Shown: positions 28,301 through 37,778 of the stretch, piece by piece
Position numbering within the stretch: the stretch's first letter is position 1
Layout: each line of letters starts with the position of its first letter
Source: Deltaproteobacteria bacterium
Lineage (GTDB): Bacteria > Myxococcota_C > UBA6777
DNA length: 64,000 nt
Reading direction: 5' to 3'
Assembly: GCA_002731275.1 (NCBI GenBank)
Contig: PCBK01000045.1
Span: forward strand, 1 to 64,000
Notes under the pieces: generated by a model
What the model saw: only the letters and a program-made list of their open reading frames with translations
Database searches by the model: none
Told to the model about the DNA's origin: nothing
Position numbers and translations under genes: made by a program

Positions 28301-28797
28301 TGTGATGGCTGGCACCAGTCGATTTTTCGGAGCCCTTGAAAGGAGGCATTTTTGCGGATGTGTTGTAGTGGGAGGAGGAAGTGATCGCCGTCACGCAGCC
28401 TATGTCTATTGACTTTGACAGTGCCGCCTTTTTGGCGCCTGATCATGATGCGTCTATCGCGGCTGCGGTTGTTGAGCTGTGCCCATCTGTGGCCTTTTCC
28501 GCCGCGACGTTCGAGGACAAAGTGTTCGCCAGAGGCTTTGCGATCGTGAAGGACGATGTCATTGTCCCGTCTTGTCGTACCGACCGCGATAATATGTCGT
28601 TGTGGACCCACTCTGCGCCAGGACGCGAAGTGACCGACCTGGGCGACCTGAAGTGGCTCGGAGAAGTCGCGCAGGCCGATCTGACAAGACCAGAACAACA
28701 CCGATATCGTGCTGCCCATCAAAAGGATCCATGCTGCCAGACGATCCTGGCTTCTTGGTGTCGTCTTTTTTTGGAAGAGGGAACCCACATTCAGCAC
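25381..28797 (-). CDS. FHA-like domain fused to FtsW/RodA/SpoVE-family glycosyltransferase
   Basis: SEDS-family peptidoglycan polymerase with a long N-terminal addition. TM1 is at residues 20-38. Residues 70-93 (VGTTRRDNDIVLHDRKASGE then HF) match the FHA core G-x-x-x-x-x-N-D-I-x-L-x-D-x-x-x-S-x-x-H. A second FHA-like end (LYDGDLLSAGQLTYRLSF) lies near residue 370. A further TM near 550 returns the chain to the cytoplasm before the SEDS core (about 630-1130), which contains multiple TMs, the NNLHSDFVLTAVVRVL loop (the SEDS H-S/T-D-F signature) and the end MTGVTLTWVSSGGTS. Start GTG 28797 has GAGAGG 8 nt upstream. It is coupled to the PBP by ATGA and lies 17 nt after the EEP gene. Confidence 0.85.
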   Translation of the reverse strand: MLNVGSLFQKKTTPRSQDRLAAWILLMGSTISVLFWSCQIGLRDFSEPLQVAQVGHFASWRRVGPQRHIIAVGTTRRDNDIVLHDRKASGEHFVLERRGGKGHRWAQLNNRSRDRRIMIRRQKGGTVKVNRHRLRDGDHFLLPLQHIRKNASFQGLRKIDWCQPSQLLQLLRTSPPPKTTASKTKTPKPSKTQKKRDDGQTISFTIQASKLPIRWNEEQLLFDIKGKQPRQMRLGPHQYYRLPKEVKGDALAYRYGQWRRLFGTQWKPFTGTISWGKQPSYNVSLQHKTYLTTAPGYTLTQTNTSCPFPLRESAIPGGLEIAGIARLYFQNKRLLLQHLGQGNRPMQILPGRGSARLLGTTSLYDGDLLSAGQLTYRLSFTPEGVRMMLTRLPKTTLIPFFSTYPSHNYPMRRFLPEGRHLLITGGGGGNPQADRWTIRTSLVGEPGKTQLVSPYRPFMEIQPDKKGHLQVRPLEGAALYLAKADGTLLKKLPKAGIPHKAEHIYYTKRFYFRVFRPSYAALAWRIALLWGTIFMGLSLFLYWMLTTGRVTWSPIPPSSVLMKLLPEGDLRQALLTRTQRRMWRASEEEGQPLPALPWYGSLLMFALWFPAMLLLPVAIFLNGMGLYVLATLSLSSLGLNNNDFLYRQLLWSLVGFTAFVGLFILPRDIWQRVQDWRTRDHIKQAIEPEFAPTPLFETWEFRGFALVCLVCAIFFGWLFGTWLTFLLAIVVLFCGSVLMKEFERARQVPLQRKSLRFFFYTLALLGFVPLLGLLIPGAVHNRFFLVIPLIGTVKLSDFAILAAIYFFSGYLGHELFALRLRKARHTQQRQREAQQLAQPGERTATLPEQKAVQTFTPQERGKILFGAMQLSMLYLFLLGAICVLYTIQGDLGPGLILTLCFSLYILFIFLAPGVDRLVTAGNLLRIGVVFGGIAVLFWLPDLLATLQPEWALHNSELQKVRERLALWNQPWRFMVGEQLLQNQWDLAGYKGAFQWFNNLHSDFVLTAVVRVLSPLWGYIVLLTTCAFPLMTLGVAWLHWYPLFPKAEGEASFGDNKAALAYKKQSSIRSLLMLFGSIYLFAQNFIHIGSTLRLTPMTGVTLTWVSSGGTSLVACYFVLALIYRQMHHHPWEPAEEEVS

Positions 28798-28814
28798 GAT
28801 ATTGACCTCTCTGT

Positions 28815-29882
28815 TTATTTTTTGAGTGTGATCTCAAAGACGATGGGAAGGTGATCGGACAGCGCATGGTGTTGGCTGAGCACCTCGTATTTTTTGACTT
28901 CGATATCTTTGCTCACGAATACGTGGTCGATCCAGCGATCGGCCTTGCTCTTTTTCGGGGGCATGTACGTGTTGTATTTGGCGGGCGCTTTGTTGTAGTC
29001 TTCGACGGAGAGCGCAGGATGTAACGTCTTGTAGAGTGGCGCGATGGGGTTATGTGTTTTAGAGTAGAATGTCGCCGCTGCTTTTCCCAGACGTTCGGGC
29101 TTATCACCTGGGGGGAGCAAGTTGAGATCGCCAGCTGTCACCGTGTAGCCTTTCTTTTCGGCCTCTAGTGCCAGTGTTTGCAACTTCTTCACTTGCTTGT
29201 CGAGTGTCCCATCACCAAAGCTAAACGCCGAGAAGTGAGTGTTTAAGAAGGTCAGTGATTTACCACCTTCGACGGGCAGCTCGACTTTGAGGATCGCGCG
29301 CTTGAGGTTGAAGGCGCGACGCAAGAAGCTCTCTTTTAACATCGGCAGGGCGTGGCGGGATGCGTGGGTGATCTTGTACTTTGAGAAGACCCCAAGCTCC
29401 ATGTCTACACGTTTGAGAAACTTTTTGCCTGGCGAGGGGACAAAGGCCGACTTGTGGTAGGGGGTCGCGCTCCAACAGGCGTATTGCGGATCTCCCTTCC
29501 AGAAGATCTTTAACTCGTCGAGCATATGGGTCCTGTTGGAGCCTCGATCGAATTCTTGCCAGAGGATGACGTCTGGTTTGACCTCTTTGAGCACTTTGAG
29601 CATCTTTTGAAGGTTGTCTTCGACGACTTTTTTCTCCGCGTAGACATCCGGACCACCATCGTAGAAGAAGTGGTAGTTGCGGCTCGCACCGTATTGAATG
29701 TTCCACGAGAGGACGCGGATGGTGTCACCTGGCTTGAGTGTTTTGGGAGCTTTTCCATCGCAGGCGAGCTCTGCCTTCTCGGTCTCTCCTGGGAAGTAGT
29801 TGAGCCACCAGATCATAAACAGTCCAAAGCTCACGAGAAAGATGAGCATGAGCACAACGATGATAGCGATTCGTTTCAACAT
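28815..29882 (-). CDS. Membrane-anchored endonuclease/exonuclease/phosphatase (EEP) family protein
   Basis: Metal-dependent phosphoesterase of the EEP superfamily (DNase I / sphingomyelinase fold). One N-terminal membrane segment (residues 5-27) with no clear cleavage site suggests a periplasmic, tethered enzyme. EEP landmarks in order: VLSWNIQYG, DVILWQEFDR with the metal Glu, FLNTHFSAF, TAGDLNLLPPGD, and SDHLPIVFEI at the end (Asp-His pair). It is the first gene of the FtsW-like/PBP operon, 17 nt upstream of the FHA-FtsW gene. A lipid or cell-wall-precursor phosphate substrate is an inference from context only. GAGGA lies 10 nt before the ATG. Confidence 0.8.
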   Translation of the reverse strand: MLKRIAIIVVLMLIFLVSFGLFMIWWLNYFPGETEKAELACDGKAPKTLKPGDTIRVLSWNIQYGASRNYHFFYDGGPDVYAEKKVVEDNLQKMLKVLKEVKPDVILWQEFDRGSNRTHMLDELKIFWKGDPQYACWSATPYHKSAFVPSPGKKFLKRVDMELGVFSKYKITHASRHALPMLKESFLRRAFNLKRAILKVELPVEGGKSLTFLNTHFSAFSFGDGTLDKQVKKLQTLALEAEKKGYTVTAGDLNLLPPGDKPERLGKAAATFYSKTHNPIAPLYKTLHPALSVEDYNKAPAKYNTYMPPKKSKADRWIDHVFVSKDIEVKKYEVLSQHHALSDHLPIVFEITLKK

Positions 29883-30094
29883 GATGGGTCAGTCCTCTAG
29901 CGTGGACAACTTACAGCTCCGGCGTCGGAGAGCTTGATGTATGAGAGGGCTGCGGGGCTGTGTGTCGTCAATGTGAATGTTCCAAGTTTGGATACTTGGA
30001 TAGACGATTACAAGGATTGACACAAGATGCGGGCATCGTTAAAGACACCTGAAGTGAGAAAAAGGATTACCAAGAGGGGAGGTTTTTTTGCTGT

Positions 30095-32290
30095 TCATCG
30101 TTGTCGTTTGCGCGCAGTTGACCAGAGCAGAAGGGACATCAGGGCCAGCCACAGCAAAGGAGGGGGAGCTGTCGAGGTTGTCTGACAAGTGAAGCCACCT
30201 GACGGTGTGACTGCTTCTGTGGCTTGGACCTGGATCGCGATCTCTTCGCGGTCGAGCAGCGTCCCATCTGAGACGAGCAGAGAGAACGCATACAAACCTG
30301 GTTCTGTTGGGATAAACGATGCGTTGGCGCGCTCTTCACCGACGAGTGTGATTTTGGGTCCGTTGAGCTGCTTCCAGGTGTATGTGAGTGTGTCTGTCGG
30401 GTTGGGATCGCTGCTCTTGGTACCATCGAGGACGATCTTTGTGTGGGTTTGTGGCATCGTGGGGGCGATGATCTTGGCGACAGGGGGCTGGTTGACGCCG
30501 ATCACCTCTACGTCGACATGTGACTCTGTGGAGAGGAGCTTGCCATCATCGACGATCAATCCAAACGTGTACGTCTTGACGTCTGTCCCTTTTGGGATCA
30601 AGAAGGTCGGTTTCTCCGGTGTCTCTGTTAAAATACGGACTTGGTCGTCTGGGTGTGTTGGGCTAACCTGCCGCCAGATGTATGTGAGGGTGTCTTTGGG
30701 GTCTTGGTCTTCGCTCTTTGTGCCATCGAGCTGGACGGTTGTACCAGCGAGCGCTTTGATCGTCTCGCCAGCATGGGCGACAGGGATGTGGTTGATGTTG
30801 TCGTGGACTTCGACCTGAAGACGTTGTCCTGGGAAGGTCGTGACGTGTCCATCGGAGACCAACAGCTCGAAGGTATAGCGTCCATAGCTGATCGGTAAGA
30901 ACGTCGGGGTTTTGGTGTATGGGTTTTGTAAGAGGGCTGGAATCCCCCCTACTTGTCGCCAAGTGTAAGAGAGAGTGTCACCTTCGGGATCGGAGGCTGT
31001 GGCGGTGAGGGGGAGAGTGTTGCCCGCGTCGATCGCATCTTTGCCCAAAAGTGAAGGCCCAACGTCGACTGTTGGGGGTTTATTGTCTCCTTCGTTGACG
31101 CGCACGATGACTGTTGATGGCGCGCTCTGGACGTCCCCTTGAGCGACGATGAGTTGAAAGTGGTACGTCCCCTTGTTGAGCACAAAGAAAGAGGGTGTTG
31201 CGCTGTCTGGATTGTCGAGTGTCACACGCGGACCTGCGAGCTGTGTCCAGGCGTAAGTCAGGGGGGTGTCGTCAGAGGCTTTGCTCTTGCTTCCGTCGAG
31301 TGTTGCGGTCGTCTCAAAGCCGACAGAGACGTGCTGTGTGGTAGCCTGTGGGAGCTTTTTTTGTGTGGGATGGACATTGATGCGCAGTGTACGGGGAGGT
31401 GAAGTGGATTGTGCGTCTTGTACTGTCAAACGGAGGAGGTAGCTGCCTGCTTTGGTTGGACGGAACAGCGCCTTGTCCTTTTGTGTCTCGGAGAGGACGT
31501 CTTGGGCGGGTCCTTTGACGAGCTCCCAATTGTACTGGAGAGGGAGCTGTGCGAGGCTGCGACTTCTTGTGCCGTCAAGACGGAGACTCTCACCAAGTGT
31601 CAGCTCTGTGGCGTATACGCTGATATGTGCTGAAGGAGGTTGGGCTTTTGGGCGCGTTGGATCGATGATGATGACCGTGACCTCTGCGTCATCACGGTGG
31701 CCTCCACTGTCTTCGACTGTCAACACAAACCGGTATAGACCGGTCTGTTTTGCGATGAAAGAAGGCGTCGCTGTGTTCGGGTTGGTGAGTAAAATGGGGG
31801 CACCTGCGGATTGGGTCCAGCGGTAGGAGAGGTTGTCTTTTTGGCCGTTAGGGTCATCACTTTTTGTGCCGTCGAGTGTGACTGTCGTGTTGAGCTTTGC
31901 AGCGAAGGTGTGTCCGGCGTGGGCGAAGGGATCGATGTCTTTGATCGTGACGCGTATCTGACTGGCTGGGCTTTTCTCTCCCCGATCGTTGGTGACGATT
32001 AAAGAGAACGTGTAGTCTCCAGCCCGACGCAAGATCACGTGCGCTTTTGAGTTCGTCGCGTCCTGAAGCTGGCTTGTGGGGCCTGTCAGTTGGCGCCATT
32101 GATAGGTCAGAGGGCGGCCGTCAGGATCGTTGGAGGCGGTTCCATCGAGCTCTATCTGGGCAGGTGGACTTTCTGGGACGGGGAAGATATTGGCGATGGG
32201 GGCGGCGTAAAGGAGCGAGGGGAGAGTAAGCCACACCAGCACGAGCAGGAGCTGTTGGGGGCGTGTGAGGATTGTGTGTGTTGAAAACAT
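30095..32290 (-). CDS. Seven-PKD-repeat surface protein with MYXO-CTERM-like tail
   Basis: Secreted or surface-anchored protein. Signal peptide at residues about 7-28 (LLLVLVWLTLPSLLYAA). Seven PKD/REJ-type beta-sandwich repeats follow, each marked by LDGTxSxDP...LTYxWxQ...GP and a closing GxYxFxLxVxD strand. The C-terminus reads FTCQTTSTAPPPLLWLALMS followed by LLLWS and ARKRQR: a Cys, one membrane segment and a basic end, as in MYXO-CTERM sorting signals. Start ATG 32290 gives the signal peptide directly; the longer in-frame form to 32500 would overlap hslU and lacks a signal at its N-terminus. Likely an adhesion or spacer protein. Confidence 0.8.
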   Translation of the reverse strand: MFSTHTILTRPQQLLLVLVWLTLPSLLYAAPIANIFPVPESPPAQIELDGTASNDPDGRPLTYQWRQLTGPTSQLQDATNSKAHVILRRAGDYTFSLIVTNDRGEKSPASQIRVTIKDIDPFAHAGHTFAAKLNTTVTLDGTKSDDPNGQKDNLSYRWTQSAGAPILLTNPNTATPSFIAKQTGLYRFVLTVEDSGGHRDDAEVTVIIIDPTRPKAQPPSAHISVYATELTLGESLRLDGTRSRSLAQLPLQYNWELVKGPAQDVLSETQKDKALFRPTKAGSYLLRLTVQDAQSTSPPRTLRINVHPTQKKLPQATTQHVSVGFETTATLDGSKSKASDDTPLTYAWTQLAGPRVTLDNPDSATPSFFVLNKGTYHFQLIVAQGDVQSAPSTVIVRVNEGDNKPPTVDVGPSLLGKDAIDAGNTLPLTATASDPEGDTLSYTWRQVGGIPALLQNPYTKTPTFLPISYGRYTFELLVSDGHVTTFPGQRLQVEVHDNINHIPVAHAGETIKALAGTTVQLDGTKSEDQDPKDTLTYIWRQVSPTHPDDQVRILTETPEKPTFLIPKGTDVKTYTFGLIVDDGKLLSTESHVDVEVIGVNQPPVAKIIAPTMPQTHTKIVLDGTKSSDPNPTDTLTYTWKQLNGPKITLVGEERANASFIPTEPGLYAFSLLVSDGTLLDREEIAIQVQATEAVTPSGGFTCQTTSTAPPPLLWLALMSLLLWSTARKRQR

Positions 32291-32420
32291 CGGGGTGTTC
32301 TTCTCTGTATGGGACTCTTTCCTTACGAGGCCGCCACGAGAGGGAGGCCGCCATACAGGATACATATTGTTTGTAGATAAGTCCAGCGTGGTCGAGAAGA
32401 TGAGAGAGGGAGGAGGGGGA

Positions 32421-33788
32421 CTAGAGGATGTAGTGTGAGAGGTCTTCGTCTTGGACGAGCGGTTCGAGTCGATCGGTGACGTACTTGCCATCGATGACAC
32501 ATGGTTTGCTGCGATCCATCTCGGGTGCTTTGAAGGAGATCTCGTCGAGGAGACGTTCCATGACCGTATGAAGTCTACGTGCGCCGATGTTCTCGGTGCG
32601 TTGGTTGATCATGGCGGCGAGGCGTGCGATCTCTAGGATGCCTTCATCGGTAAATTCGAGGCTCAGGCCTTCAGTATCGAGGAGGGCAGTGTACTGTTTG
32701 AGCAGGGAGTTTTTCGGCTCTTTGAGGATCTTGGTGAAGTCGTCCTCTGTAAGGGAATCGAGCTCGACACGGATCGGGAAGCGCCCTTGTAGCTCGGGGA
32801 TCAGGTCCGTGACTTTGGACACGTGGAAGGCACCTGCGGCGATAAACAGGATGTGGTCTGTGCGGACCATGCCGTACTTGGTGTTGACGGTGGAGCCTTC
32901 GATGAGTGGGAGGAGGTCACGCTGGACACCTTCGCGAGAGACGTCGGGGCCGCTGCTGTGTTCGCGTCCGGCGACCTTATCGATCTCATCGAGGAAGATG
33001 ATACCAGCTTGTTCAACGCGTTTGACAGCGTCTTTGGTGACTTTCTCCATGTCGATCATTTTTTGCGCTTGTTCCTGTTGTAGGATCTCGATCGCTTCGG
33101 AGACTTTGAGTTTGCGTCGCTTGGTGCGGTTGGGGAAGATATTGCCGAGCATATCTTTGAAGTTAAAGCCCATCTCTTCGAGGCCATTGGGCGAAAAGAT
33201 CTCGACAGAGGGGGTTTGTTTGTCAGGGACATCGAGCTCGACCAACTTGTCGTCGAGTTGTCCATCGCGCAATTTGCGTCGGAACTTCTCACGTGTATCT
33301 GTGGCCCACTGGAGGTCGTTGTCTTCCCCGGTGTGTGGTTTGTCGCTACCTGGAAGTAAGAGGTTGAGGACCTCTTCTTCGGCGGCTTCGCGTGCTTTGA
33401 TCTCGACAGCTTTGGTCTCTTCTTCGCGGACCATTTGGACGGCGAGCTCTGTGAGATCGCGGATCATGGATTCGACATCACGTCCGACATAACCGACCTC
33501 TGTGAACTTAGAGGCTTCGATTTTGAGGAAGGGAGCCTGTGCGAGCTTCGCGAGTCGTCGGGCGATCTCGGTTTTTCCCACACCGGTGGGTCCGATCATG
33601 AGGATATTTTTGGGTGTGATCTCGTCTTTGAGTTCACCGGTGACTTGTTGTCGTCGCCATCGGTTACGAAGAGCAATAGCGACGGCACGTTTGGCGTTAT
33701 TTTGGCCGATGATGTATCGATCGAGTTCGCTGACCGTTTCGCGTGGTGTAAACGTGCTGACAGGGGGGGGAGTGTCGTGACGGCTCAT
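32421..33788 (-). CDS. hslU: ATP-dependent protease ATPase subunit HslU
   Basis: AAA+ unfoldase of the HslUV (ClpYQ) cytoplasmic protease. N-terminal [25 protein letters not shown] signature region, Walker [13 protein letters not shown] (about residue 70), Walker [10 protein letters not shown], sensor region [12 protein letters not shown], and the [15 protein letters not shown]-terminal helix. It ends in DLSHYIL, close to the conserved C-terminal tail that inserts into HslV pockets. Length 455 aa is normal. The ATG overlaps the hslV stop (ATGA), so the two subunits are translationally coupled. Confidence 0.97.
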   Translation of the reverse strand: MSRHDTPPPVSTFTPRETVSELDRYIIGQNNAKRAVAIALRNRWRRQQVTGELKDEITPKNILMIGPTGVGKTEIARRLAKLAQAPFLKIEASKFTEVGYVGRDVESMIRDLTELAVQMVREEETKAVEIKAREAAEEEVLNLLLPGSDKPHTGEDNDLQWATDTREKFRRKLRDGQLDDKLVELDVPDKQTPSVEIFSPNGLEEMGFNFKDMLGNIFPNRTKRRKLKVSEAIEILQQEQAQKMIDMEKVTKDAVKRVEQAGIIFLDEIDKVAGREHSSGPDVSREGVQRDLLPLIEGSTVNTKYGMVRTDHILFIAAGAFHVSKVTDLIPELQGRFPIRVELDSLTEDDFTKILKEPKNSLLKQYTALLDTEGLSLEFTDEGILEIARLAAMINQRTENIGARRLHTVMERLLDEISFKAPEMDRSKPCVIDGKYVTDRLEPLVQDEDLSHYIL

Positions 33789-34318
33789 GCTTCGATCTCC
33801 TCAAAGGTGATGTGTGTGTTGCTGTAGATACAGATCTCGCCGGAGATTTTGAGTGCTTCTTGGGCGATAGAGGTTGCATCGAGCGTCGAGTGAAGTTTGA
33901 GCGCTCGGGCGGCTGCGAGTGCGTAGGGACCCCCACTGCCGATCGCGTAGACATCATCATCAGGTTCGAGGACGTCGCCATTTCCGCTGATCACGAGGAT
34001 TTGGTCTTTGTTGGCGGCGATGAGGAGCGCTTCGAGTTTGCGGAGGATCTTGTCTGTGCGCCAATCTTTTGCGAGCTCGACAGCGGCGCGGGCGAGATTT
34101 CCGTTAAACTCTTTGAGTTTGTGCTCAAATTTTTCTTGGAGGGTGATCGCGTCAGCGGTAGAGCCTGCAAAACCGCAGATCACTTTATTTTCGTGGATGC
34201 GTCGCACTTTTCGGGCTGAGTGTTTGACCACTGTGTTACCCATTGAGACCTGTCCATCACCAGCGACGACGGTCTTTCCATCTTTTCGGACAGCGACGAC
34301 TGTTGTACCTTTAAACAT
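33785..34318 (-). CDS. hslV: ATP-dependent protease peptidase subunit HslV
   Basis: Threonine peptidase of HslUV. Start ATG 34318 ([18 protein letters not shown]) has AAGGA 9 nt upstream. Processing after Gly4 would expose Thr5 as the catalytic N-terminal Thr, as in known Hsl[21 protein letters not shown] and [11 protein letters not shown]...AIGSGG are family signatures. An upstream in-frame extension to 34585 is not coding in composition and would bury the nucleophile. 177 aa is the expected length. It is first in the hslVU unit. Confidence 0.95.
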   Translation of the reverse strand: MFKGTTVVAVRKDGKTVVAGDGQVSMGNTVVKHSARKVRRIHENKVICGFAGSTADAITLQEKFEHKLKEFNGNLARAAVELAKDWRTDKILRKLEALLIAANKDQILVISGNGDVLEPDDDVYAIGSGGPYALAAARALKLHSTLDATSIAQEALKISGEICIYSNTHITFEEIEA

Positions 34319-34392
34319 GCAATTGTTCCTTTCGCGCGAAAGTCTTTTCTTTTTGCTACGTGATGCGGTGCATTCACTGCCAAAGTGGATGC

Positions 34393-34420
34393 AAGCTAAC
34401 CACGATTTTGCATGTGTCAA
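34393..34420 (-). promoter_or_regulatory. Possible sigma70-type promoter for hslVU
   Basis: TTGACA (34420-34415 on the minus strand), 16 nt, then TAGCTT (34398-34393), 75 nt before the hslV start. The -35 is perfect and the -10 is weak. Confidence 0.35.
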
Positions 34421-34496
34421 AGGATCAAGCGCTCGGCTGTGTTGGATCATCTGTGGGGGTGTGGTGTTGTGAGGAGAAGATTCTAGGGAGAGGCCG

Positions 34497-37400
34497 TTAA
34501 CGTCGGGAGAATGGTGCAGGGTCAAAGCGTGGGTTTTTGGTGTGGATGGCGTTCGCGAGGCTGTTGAGCTGGTAACGCTGTTCAAAGTGATCGATCACTG
34601 CTTGATAGATCAACTCGTCAGGGAAGTTACGGGGGATGATGTCGGAGAGATGGAGCGCAAAAAAGTCATCGAGTAGGCGAGTGAGCGAGCCGATGGAGAT
34701 GGCTTTTTGGAGACTTTGACATAGCGCGTGATGTCGGAAGGCGTTTGGGTTGAGCGGCGCCTGAATGCTACCTGTGTCGCGATGATCGGCAAACAACGTG
34801 ATGGGTTGTGTTTGCAAGGTCGAGGTGACTTTTCGGATCGGCGAGCGTTGCAACGCGCTCAAAGTTTCTCGCAAGGCTTTTGCGTAAGGACGCATGGCCA
34901 TTCCCAGGTGCATATGGTGTTGAGTGATCTGTTTCTTCTGGCTGTTTTGGGCCGAGTCGAGGAGCATCTTGCCGATCCGGATGCGTTCTTGTTCTTCGAT
35001 AGAGCCAAAACATTCGAGAATCGCTGGGAGGATCGAACGAATGGCGAAGGCGTCTCCCCCAAATAAAAAGATCGTCTGCCCTGCGAGGTAGCTGTTGTTT
35101 GCAAAGATCGGCGGAGGGGTCGTTTGGTTCATGCGCTGCTTGAACAGCTCTCGGGTATGATCGACATATTGGAGGAACATGAACAACCCACGCATATCGA
35201 GTTGGGCGCCAAAGACGATCTGGACGTGCTCTGGAGGGAGTGTGTTGTGTTGTGGAAGCTCGGTGGAGCTTCCCATCCCCTGCGGTGCGGGGGTTATAGG
35301 CTCGTTATGTCGGTGGTACGAGGCCGTTTGTGGTCTTGGGGGCGTGTGGTATGCGCCTGAGGGAGGAGGTGTCGAAGACCGCCCGTTGACCGGAGGAGGG
35401 AAGGGGGGCGCGCTCTGGTAAGGCGTTCCTTGAGAGATTGTTGCAAAAGAAGAGGACTCTGTGTTCCCTTGTGCACCTGGAATGGGTGGGGGAGGGATGG
35501 AGGGTTCGTTCCCGAAAGAAGGAGGCTGTGTCGGTGAATAAACCGAAGATGAGCCTGTTGTGTGAAGAGATGCGGCGGTGATATTTGGGTTGTCTTCGCG
35601 CCAACTCGCACCTGTCGATGGAGGTACGACCTCATCATCGATGAGTTCGCTTCCCTGTGGTGGAAAGGTTGGAGATGGACCCGTTGGAGGAGGGTCAAAG
35701 GGAGAGGGGGCACCAAAGCCTTGGTTGGGTGTATCCCGTCTTGTTGGTGGCGCGTGCATTTCACCGTATGTTTCCTGAAACGCGGCGGTGTTGTTGGTCG
35801 GTGAGCTTTCTTCGATCTCTTCGATATCTGCGGTGAGATCTACACGGATGATCTCTTCAAAGGGGGCGGCTGTTCCCTGGATGGTCTTTTCTTCTTCTTC
35901 GTTGGTTGGGAGCAAAAACTCCAGCTCGTCTTTGTTGGGTTTTGCTTCACTATCTTCTTCGATGATCGTCCCAACGAGCACTTGTAGCGGTTCATTCTTG
36001 TCGTTTTTTTCAGTTGTTGTGGGTTCTGTGATGATCTCTTCTTCGATACCAAAGTCATCGTCAAAATCATCTTCGATGATCTCTGTGCCCATGACAGGAA
36101 CGTTTGTGTCCGCGAGGGTTTCAGTATGTGCCGAGATGGATTTCATCTCTATCGTTTTGTCTTGGTTGCTGAACTCCTCATCAATATCGATGTCAAATCC
36201 AATGTCGTCGTCGAGGACTTGCTCTGTGAGGACGATGGCATCTACCTCAGAGGGAGGCGCTTTGGGGACAAAAGGGGACATCTCTGCAGTTGGTGTGAAC
36301 GCGTTGTTTTTTTGGTTAGGAGTGAAGGGCATCATCTCGCCGGTTGGCGCGAACGCGCTGGGGGATTTGCGCGGCGGGGTTTTGAGCGGAGTCGCGGCCT
36401 TTGGGCGTTTGTCTGTTGAAGTATTTTTGGCGATCGTCGAAGGCGCACGAAGGGCTCGTTTGAGCTCTTTGGTGGACTTTGTGTCTGGATCGAGAAAGGG
36501 CAGCGCGAGCCTTGGTGGATCGAGGAATGGACCGCTTTGTTCTTGTGCTGATGGGGTTGGGTAAGGTTGTGGGGAGTTGACCTTCTCGGCTTTGGGGACA
36601 CTCTCAAAGGAGTGGGTAAAGAAGAACACCTGAGAGGGGTGGATAAAGTAGGCTTCTTTGTGCCCTTTGCCTTGTTGGTAAGTTTGGACGAATGCCCCGA
36701 GTTTGGGGGGCGCAAATGGTAGATCTTTTGGGTTGGCAGAGGGGAGCTTGGGGAGCGTTTTTGGCTCCTTCTTTTTGAGCGCAGGCAGAGGAGGAGGGAC
36801 GAGGTTGTCCGAGGATTGAAAGTAGTCGTTTGCGTGCTTTGGCCCTGTTTTCGCGTTCAGCGAGACCGGAGCGGATGACCCGCTGTCGCTGCCTTTTTTG
36901 AGCTCAAAGGGGGAGGAGAGCGGCGGGGGCTGTGGAGGTCGTTGTTGCGCTGGCGGAGGTTGAGGAGGGGCGTGGGAGACGGAAGGCAAAGGTGGTGGTG
37001 TCAACTCTCCTGCTGAAGGAGCATCTGATGCTGCGGGCAGGGGAGGAGGGGTCAGTGTGCCTCCTGGAGATGCAGGTAGAGGGGGAGGGGTCAGGCGCCC
37101 TGATGATTGTGTGTCTCGAAAAGGAGGCATCTGCCCTGTCTCTGCGAAAGCAACGGGCTCGCCCCCCTCGTACGAAGACAGCTCTTCGACGGGGGCCATG
37201 AAGATCGGATCGCTCTCATCAAACACAGGTGAGGAACCCGTTTCTTGCGAGGGGAGTGCTGCTTGGGTGTCTTCTGCATCATCTTCTTCGACGGATATTT
37301 CGAGGTTTTCAAATTCGACATCAAACTCCATCGAGTCATGTGCGGTGTCAAAGTAAGTGGGTTCGCTGTGAGGTTTCTCGAAGGAGAACGCGAGCAGCTC

Positions 37401-37748
37401 AGATGTCCGCTCTAGCAGGTCATTGGTCTGGAAGGGTTTACGCAACACACCATCGACATGGCTTTTTGGAGCGGCTGAGGAGCTGTAGGACTTGCCTGCG
37501 AGCAACAAGATCGGGAGGTTTGCGAGCGCATCGACCGCGCGGAGCTGTGAGATGAGTTCATCGACCTCGATGTCAGGCAGGTCATAGTCGAGGATCAAAA
37601 GATCGAAGGATTCATCTTGGAGCCTTTTGCGTACACGGGTGCCTTTGCTTTCGATGGAGAGCTCGAGAGCGTCGATGGTGTGGAAGGTGATCTCCAGCGC
37701 ACTCTGTATGGTTTTACTGTCATCTACAGCGAGAATCCGTTTCGACAT
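34497..37748 (-). CDS. Response-regulator receiver protein with disordered linker and EAD-like C-terminus
   Basis: N-terminal REC domain (residues 3-120): acidic pair D9/D10 (AVDDSKTIQ), phosphoacceptor D54 ([10 protein letters not shown]), conserved Lys in VLRKPF. Then about 700 residues of low-complexity Pro/Ser and acidic sequence. From about 820 a folded region begins ([20 protein letters not shown]). The last 85 residues form a helical unit ([47 protein letters not shown]) whose spacing resembles effector-associated domain 1, a death-like adaptor. No DNA-binding or kinase output is visible, so signalling is probably through protein-protein contact. Start ATG 37748 has AGAGG 9 nt upstream; an in-frame GTG at 37757 sits too close to it. 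It lies 30 nt downstream of the secreted protein gene. Confidence 0.75.
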   Translation of the reverse strand: MSKRILAVDDSKTIQSALEITFHTIDALELSIESKGTRVRKRLQDESFDLLILDYDLPDIEVDELISQLRAVDALANLPILLLAGKSYSSSAAPKSHVDGVLRKPFQTNDLLERTSELLAFSFEKPHSEPTYFDTAHDSMEFDVEFENLEISVEEDDAEDTQAALPSQETGSSPVFDESDPIFMAPVEELSSYEGGEPVAFAETGQMPPFRDTQSSGRLTPPPLPASPGGTLTPPPLPAASDAPSAGELTPPPLPSVSHAPPQPPPAQQRPPQPPPLSSPFELKKGSDSGSSAPVSLNAKTGPKHANDYFQSSDNLVPPPLPALKKKEPKTLPKLPSANPKDLPFAPPKLGAFVQTYQQGKGHKEAYFIHPSQVFFFTHSFESVPKAEKVNSPQPYPTPSAQEQSGPFLDPPRLALPFLDPDTKSTKELKRALRAPSTIAKNTSTDKRPKAATPLKTPPRKSPSAFAPTGEMMPFTPNQKNNAFTPTAEMSPFVPKAPPSEVDAIVLTEQVLDDDIGFDIDIDEEFSNQDKTIEMKSISAHTETLADTNVPVMGTEIIEDDFDDDFGIEEEIITEPTTTEKNDKNEPLQVLVGTIIEEDSEAKPNKDELEFLLPTNEEEEKTIQGTAAPFEEIIRVDLTADIEEIEESSPTNNTAAFQETYGEMHAPPTRRDTPNQGFGAPSPFDPPPTGPSPTFPPQGSELIDDEVVPPSTGASWREDNPNITAASLHTTGSSSVYSPTQPPSFGNEPSIPPPPIPGAQGNTESSSFATISQGTPYQSAPPFPPPVNGRSSTPPPSGAYHTPPRPQTASYHRHNEPITPAPQGMGSSTELPQHNTLPPEHVQIVFGAQLDMRGLFMFLQYVDHTRELFKQRMNQTTPPPIFANNSYLAGQTIFLFGGDAFAIRSILPAILECFGSIEEQERIRIGKMLLDSAQNSQKKQITQHHMHLGMAMRPYAKALRETLSALQRSPIRKVTSTLQTQPITLFADHRDTGSIQAPLNPNAFRHHALCQSLQKAISIGSLTRLLDDFFALHLSDIIPRNFPDELIYQAVIDHFEQRYQLNSLANAIHTKNPRFDPAPFSRR

Positions 37749-37778
37749 TCGAAGCACCTCTTTTGTCGCAGGGTCGGC

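Noticed and set aside
34319-34585. 89-residue N-terminal extension of HslV
   Set aside because: It would hide the catalytic Thr behind a long propeptide; the ATG at 34318 has a good ribosome site and the exact family N-terminus.
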